DNA of 9,687 bases from Flavobacterium sp. (lineage in GTDB: Bacteria; Bacteroidota; Bacteroidia; Flavobacteriales; Flavobacteriaceae). Position 1 is the first letter of the stretch. Each line of letters starts with the position of its first letter. The notes under the pieces are model-generated. The model saw only the letters and a list, made by a program, of their open reading frames with translations. It was not told the origin of the DNA and did no database searches. Location: contig SEBM01000117.1 in NCBI GenBank assembly GCA_004296145.1, forward strand, positions 1 through 9,687, in the 5' to 3' direction. Shown here piece after piece: positions 5,753 through 9,687 of the stretch. The translations under genes were made by a program, and so were the position numbers.

Positions 5753-6652
5753 TTACTTATTATCACTCATAACTTCCGACTTATTCTGGGCGTATTCATA
5801 GCCTTGCTCCCACCATTCTTTCATTACTTCTTTATTAAAAATTAAAGCATTATCTGTTAGTTTTGTGGGCGTGTAATATAAATTAAGTTTTACATCTTTA
5901 TTGTTTGCCATAAGTTTTCCTATAGCAATATCATGTTTTTCTACCTGATCTAATGCAATTCTAAACAAGTCAATCATCAATGAAAATGGGTTTTTACCAA
6001 TAACCATCTTACTTGTGTTGACTTCGGTTTCGAGAATAATTACATCAATTTCGGTTGCTCCGCGATTGATCGCTTCACGGATTGGAACTAAACTTGAAAA
6101 TCCTCCGTCTCCGTATTCATAATTGTTTTTGGTAACTAAACTCATAAACGGAATATAGTTACTCGAAATCCATGTCCAGTCACAAAATTCTTCGTAAGTG
6201 CAATCTTTTACAGATTTATATTCGGCTTCATTTTTGGTTAGATTGGTAACCGTAACAATAACATCAGAATGCAATTTTTTGAGTTTATTAAAGTCTGATA
6301 AAGAAAAGTTGCCTTTAATGTATTTCTGTAAACCTTTACTTTCTCCAAAAGTTCTTTTTCCTTTAAAAAACTGACGGATAACATTAAAGTGATTGATGGT
6401 TACAATATCAATTCCGTCTTTTACTTTTACAACAAAAGGGCAAATATTAAAGATTTTATTCATCGTCACATTGGTATATACCCAATGAATTTTTTTAATA
6501 TGCCCAAGAGCTAAATGCGGAATCAATAAACTTCCTGTTGAAGTTCCCAAATACATATCGTATTCGTATTTTTTTTCTTCTATTAAATACTGTGCGACAC
6601 CGCCGGCAAATGCCCCTTTGCTGCCTCCACCGGAAATAACCAATGCTCTCAT
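5753..6652 (-). CDS. Patatin-like phospholipase family protein
   Basis: This 299-residue protein shows the three patatin signatures. The oxyanion-hole glycine loop SGGGSKGAFAGG lies at 7-18, the nucleophile elbow GTSTG at 36-40 (Ser38), and the DGG motif at 182-184 (Asp182), giving the Ser-Asp dyad of a lipid acyl hydrolase. The sequence starts directly with MRALVISGGG, so there is no signal peptide and the enzyme should be cytoplasmic or peripherally membrane-bound. Length fits stand-alone bacterial patatins. The substrate is unknown. It is convergent with the cyclase gene and separated from it by a bidirectional terminator, so it is unlikely to belong to the modification cluster. It follows the M1 peptidase gene on the same strand after a 104-nt gap and could be cotranscribed with it. 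Confidence 0.92.
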   Translation of the reverse strand: MRALVISGGGSKGAFAGGVAQYLIEEKKYEYDMYLGTSTGSLLIPHLALGHIKKIHWVYTNVTMNKIFNICPFVVKVKDGIDIVTINHFNVIRQFFKGKRTFGESKGLQKYIKGNFSLSDFNKLKKLHSDVIVTVTNLTKNEAEYKSVKDCTYEEFCDWTWISSNYIPFMSLVTKNNYEYGDGGFSSLVPIREAINRGATEIDVIILETEVNTSKMVIGKNPFSLMIDLFRIALDQVEKHDIAIGKLMANNKDVKLNLYYTPTKLTDNALIFNKEVMKEWWEQGYEYAQNKSEVMSDNK

Positions 6653-6756
6653 AAACTTACTGTAGGTATTTTTTGTTTTTGGGGATAAGAAAACAGAGTA
6701 AAAAACAAAGAGAACAGATTAATTTTTAATTCTCTATGATCCATAATCTATGGTCT
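6653..6756 (-). other. Short intergenic region between M1 peptidase and patatin genes
   Basis: This 104-nt gap contains a small 5-bp hairpin (6741-6745 with 6749-6753) just after the peptidase stop, without a clear T run on the minus strand. I see neither a convincing terminator nor an exact TAnnTTTG promoter box for the patatin gene. Confidence 0.4.
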
Positions 6757-8820
6757 TTATTCTTTTAATAAACGATTTAATTGAAACTGTTCATCGGGGG
6801 TCAAATTAGGCAAAATTCTTTCAAACGATGCACGCATTTCAGGATTTTTTAATAAAATTCGAATTGAATCCCTTCCAAATTTTGAAAACTGCCACATATG
6901 ATGTGTAGTTGAATTTACCAAATAGCTCAAAACCTGATCGTTAACCAGTTTAAAAGCAATTAGTTTCTCTAATGCATTTTGTCGCGTTGTGGCTTCGTAT
7001 TTAGTGGAAGAAAAAGCAATTAATTCAGAAATCAAAGCTTCCGGATTATCGGTATAATCAGTAGTTGACAATGCCAGCGAAAGCCATAAAGTACGAAGAT
7101 TATAATCGTTAAAACCAATCCAGTTTTTAGATTTATTTAAATATTCCGTTCGGTGATCAGGAAAGTTTTTCCATAAATAATACAAAGCGATTTCCTGAGT
7201 CTGATATGATTTATCATCCAGCAATGTTTCATATTCTATTCTAAAATCTTCGGGAATCTGACTAACACTACCCGCCACTGTCTGGCGAACATTCAAATCA
7301 TTTGTATGCAAAGCGATTAGTAATAATTCTTTTTTAGATTCATATTTTTCATTTTGAACCTGATCAATAATTGCTTCTTTTACAGAATGGTAAACATTTG
7401 AATTTAATGTTTTTACTAAAAAATCCATTTTCTCAGATAAAGCTGTTTTCTTTAATTTATCAACTTCCAATCGAACCTGAATTGCTTTATTTTTACTTAA
7501 TAAAGCATTTGCAGTTGGCGTATCAAAAGCACTTGATTCCAGCCAGGTTTTCTGAAACTGAACCAAATCAAAATTCGAAACCTTTCTTATTTCATCAAAG
7601 AAATTCTCAGTATTCACATTTTGAAATGCGTATTTTTTGAGATAACTTTTTATTGCTTTTTTAAACGCTTTATCTCCAATTGACTCGTGTAAAACAAACA
7701 AAGCCCAAGCCCCTTTTTCATAAAAAGTCAGCGAACTGGCTTTTGCATTCAAAACCGGAATAGAATCTGTTCTCGAAGCAAATTTAATTTGTTGTGCCGT
7801 TTCGTATAATTTTGAATAAAAATAATCCTCTCCAAAAATATCTCTTTCGGCAAGCAAGGCATAATAGGTTGCAAAACCTTCCTGAAGCCAGTGATGCGTG
7901 CTGCTTTCGGCCGTAATTAAATCGCCAAACCAATGATGTGCCAATTCGTGCGCATCGACATTGGTATAATTTCTATCAATAAAACCTGTTGAATCAACAA
8001 CATAACGGGTTGTAAACAGTGTCGAAGTTGTATTTTCCATTCCGCCATAAAGAAAATCACGAACCGGAATTTCTCTGTAGATTTCCCAGGGATACTTTAC
8101 TCCTATTTCTTTTTCAAGAAAATCAAAAATACGTTTAGAATAACGATATGTTGGTTCAAAACGATCTGCATCTTTATTTTCTAAATAATATTCTAACGGG
8201 ATTTTAGATTTTGCCTGAAATTCTTTTTTATCAAATTTGCCAACAGCAAGCATTAATAAATAAGAACTCATCGGATTTTTCATTTGATATTGCCAATGAA
8301 CCTGATTATTATTTTCGGTTTTATTTTGCAAAATTCCATTAGAAACTACCTGATAACCTTTATCATACGTAATTCCGAGGTTAAAAATTACTTTTTCGTT
8401 TACATCATCAAAACTCGGAAACCAGTTGCTGGTATATCTTCCCTGCCCTTGTGTCCAGATTTGTACTTCAGAATTTTCAATAGCTACAAAATATAAAGCT
8501 TGTTTCGGTTTAACCGAATAATCAAATGTTAGGTGTTTTTTTCCTTTTTGAAAATGATCAACGATTTGTAATTGTTTGCCTGTGTTTACAAAAACAACTT
8601 CTTTTCCATCGATTTTCATTTGCGTGAATTCCATGTTTTTGGCATCAATTCTAATGGTATCAATTGGTTGCAAAACATCAAAATCATAGTTAACAGAACC
8701 TGAAACTGATTTTTCTGTGGCATTTAATTTCAATTGTCCTGAAACTGATTTAAAATCAACAAATTGGGTTTGTTGTGCAAAAGAAAGGCTGGATATAAAA
8801 AGAAGAAAGATATATTTCAT
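6757..8820 (-). CDS. Secreted M1-family zinc metallopeptidase (aminopeptidase)
   Basis: This 687-residue protein has a short signal peptide (hydrophobic core about residues 3-12, likely cleavage after Ala15 in SFA-QQ), so it should be exported to the periplasm or beyond. M1 hallmarks are present: the exopeptidase motif GGMEN (259-263), the zinc motif HELAH at 291-295 with the third ligand Glu314 in WLQEGFA 19 residues after His295, and the transition-state tyrosine Tyr367 in YEKGA. The N-terminal part (about 20-210) matches the beta-rich substrate-binding domain, and the C-terminal part (about 440-687) looks helical and repeat-like. It should trim N-terminal residues from peptides. No type IX secretion C-terminal domain is evident. 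It is divergent from the ATP-PP-loop gene, with 93 nt between the two start codons. A link to processing of the upstream repeat protein is possible but unsupported. Confidence 0.93.
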   Translation of the reverse strand: MKYIFLLFISSLSFAQQTQFVDFKSVSGQLKLNATEKSVSGSVNYDFDVLQPIDTIRIDAKNMEFTQMKIDGKEVVFVNTGKQLQIVDHFQKGKKHLTFDYSVKPKQALYFVAIENSEVQIWTQGQGRYTSNWFPSFDDVNEKVIFNLGITYDKGYQVVSNGILQNKTENNNQVHWQYQMKNPMSSYLLMLAVGKFDKKEFQAKSKIPLEYYLENKDADRFEPTYRYSKRIFDFLEKEIGVKYPWEIYREIPVRDFLYGGMENTTSTLFTTRYVVDSTGFIDRNYTNVDAHELAHHWFGDLITAESSTHHWLQEGFATYYALLAERDIFGEDYFYSKLYETAQQIKFASRTDSIPVLNAKASSLTFYEKGAWALFVLHESIGDKAFKKAIKSYLKKYAFQNVNTENFFDEIRKVSNFDLVQFQKTWLESSAFDTPTANALLSKNKAIQVRLEVDKLKKTALSEKMDFLVKTLNSNVYHSVKEAIIDQVQNEKYESKKELLLIALHTNDLNVRQTVAGSVSQIPEDFRIEYETLLDDKSYQTQEIALYYLWKNFPDHRTEYLNKSKNWIGFNDYNLRTLWLSLALSTTDYTDNPEALISELIAFSSTKYEATTRQNALEKLIAFKLVNDQVLSYLVNSTTHHMWQFSKFGRDSIRILLKNPEMRASFERILPNLTPDEQFQLNRLLKE

Positions 8821-8845
8821 TGAAAATAAATTAATACCGAAATTC

Positions 8846-8853
8846 CAAAGTTA
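8846..8853 (-). promoter_or_regulatory. Candidate -7 box (TAACTTTG) for the M1 peptidase gene
   Basis: On the minus strand this octamer exactly matches the Bacteroidota -7 consensus TAnnTTTG, and it ends 25 nt before the ATG at 8820. A TTG at 8869-8871 (minus strand) could be the -33 element, but the 15-nt spacing is shorter than usual. There are no other strong candidates in this divergent region. Confidence 0.5.
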
Positions 8854-8913
8854 CAAAGGTTTGATAAACAAATCGAATGAAATTTGTATGTTTACTGTAC
8901 AAATTTTCAAATC

Positions 8914-9657
8914 GTGTCAAAACCACTAAAAGCTATATTTAACTGGAGCAGCGGAAAAGATTCTGCGCTTACATTGTATAAAATTCTACAAAATCGTGAT
9001 TATAAAATTGAATATTTACTGACAAGCGTTAATCAGCAATTTCAGCGAATTTCTATGCATGGAGTGCGTGTCGAATTGCTGCAGGCACAAGCCAAAAGTA
9101 TTGGTCTTCCATTAAAAATTATGGAGATTCCGGAAATGCCTACGATGGAAGTTTACGAAAACATAATGACAAAAACGTTGACCGAATTGCAAAAAGAAGG
9201 AATTTCGCATTCTGTTTTTGGAGATATTTTTTTGGAAGATTTACGAAAATACAGAGAAAATCAATTATCAAAAATTGGTTTTGAAGGTGTTTTTCCAATA
9301 TGGAAAATTCCATCAAAAGATTTAATTGAAGAGTTTCTGCAATTGGGTTTCAAAACCATAGTAGTTTGCGTGAACGAACGTTATTTAGACAAAAGTTTTG
9401 TTGGTCGCATAATCGATAAGGATTTTATAAATGATTTGCCGGACAATGTAGATTTGTGTGGCGAAAACGGTGAATTTCATACCTTTACTTTTGACGGGCC
9501 GATTTTTTCCAAACTGATTGATTTTGAAATTGGCGAAATCGTTTATCGAAAATATGAAAAACCAAAAACTGAAGATTCATCAAACACCGCTTGTGACACC
9601 AGTGCTTCTGATGCTTTTGATTTCGGGTTTTGGTATTGTGATTTAATTTCTAAATAA
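8914..9657 (+). CDS. Dph6-like / ATP-PP-loop (adenine nucleotide alpha hydrolase-like) protein
   Basis: I place the start at the GTG at 8914, giving 247 residues beginning MSKPLKAIFNWSSGKDS. The longer frame from TTG at 8884 adds ten residues that do not look like the family and reach into the likely promoter. The PP-loop SSGKDS is at residues 12-17, where ATP is bound and its alpha-beta bond cut in N-type ATP pyrophosphatases. The family is often annotated as diphthine-ammonia ligase (Dph6), with elements such as VFGDIFLEDLR and the Gly-Glu-Asn-Gly-Glu-Phe-His stretch (CGENGEFHTF). Bacteria lack diphthamide, so the true substrate here is unknown; an ATP-dependent amidation or thiolation is a reasonable guess. 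The 3' end is complete, with TAA at 9655-9657. It is divergent from the M1 peptidase gene and has no visible link to the lanthipeptide-like cluster. Confidence 0.85.
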   Translation: MSKPLKAIFNWSSGKDSALTLYKILQNRDYKIEYLLTSVNQQFQRISMHGVRVELLQAQAKSIGLPLKIMEIPEMPTMEVYENIMTKTLTELQKEGISHSVFGDIFLEDLRKYRENQLSKIGFEGVFPIWKIPSKDLIEEFLQLGFKTIVVCVNERYLDKSFVGRIIDKDFINDLPDNVDLCGENGEFHTFTFDGPIFSKLIDFEIGEIVYRKYEKPKTEDSSNTACDTSASDAFDFGFWYCDLISK

Positions 9658-9687
9658 ATACTGTAATAAATTTGAATATGATTGCAC

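Noticed and set aside
8884..8913. TTG start extending the ATP-PP-loop protein by ten residues
   Set aside because: The extra residues do not resemble the family N-terminus, while the GTG at 8914 gives the typical short lead-in to the PP-loop.
9678..9687. ATG at the window edge as the start of a next gene
   Set aside because: Only ten bases are visible, too few to support a coding call.

Overview
The window looks like chromosomal DNA of a flavobacterium (Bacteroidota, probably Flavobacterium or a close relative). It is AT-rich, lacks clear Shine-Dalgarno sequences, has a TAnnTTTG-type -7 box (seen as TAACTTTG upstream of the aminopeptidase gene), and its flanking genes resemble conserved flavobacterial ones. 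This is judged from sequence alone; no database search was possible.

Layout: (1) positions 1-363, 3' end of a conserved gene, closed by a strong terminator at 443-479. (2) 364-777, a 414-nt gene-free leader region. (3) 778-5675, a four-gene same-strand cluster: a 509-residue Cys/Thr/Pro-rich repeat protein, an intrinsic terminator, then an APH-fold kinase homologue, a HopA1-family protein and a LanC-like cyclase, the last three tightly packed. (4) A bidirectional terminator at 5696-5727. (5) 5753-8820, two minus-strand genes: a patatin-like phospholipase and a secreted M1 metallopeptidase. (6) 8914-9657, a plus-strand ATP-PP-loop protein of the Dph6-like family, divergent from the peptidase.

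The central cluster is the point of interest. A stand-alone APH-fold kinase plus a HopA1-like protein is the dehydration pair known from class V lanthipeptides and thioamitides: the kinase phosphorylates Ser/Thr and the HopA1-like partner is thought to eliminate phosphate. A LanC-like protein with an intact zinc site would then add Cys thiols to the dehydro residues. The obvious substrate is the repeat protein: after a roughly 180-residue N-terminal region of unknown fold come six near-identical 31-residue units (period 44-45), each with four Cys and suitably placed Thr/Ser, followed by a diverged C-terminal unit. I propose a split kinase/lyase/cyclase lanthionine pathway acting on one large multi-unit precursor, unlike the short single-core precursors usual for lanthipeptides. 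The product could be several excised peptides or one thioether-cross-linked repeat protein; the sequence does not decide. No transporter, protease, LanD-like decarboxylase or regulator lies within the cluster in this window.

The flanking genes have no evident link to the pathway and look like ordinary chromosomal context.
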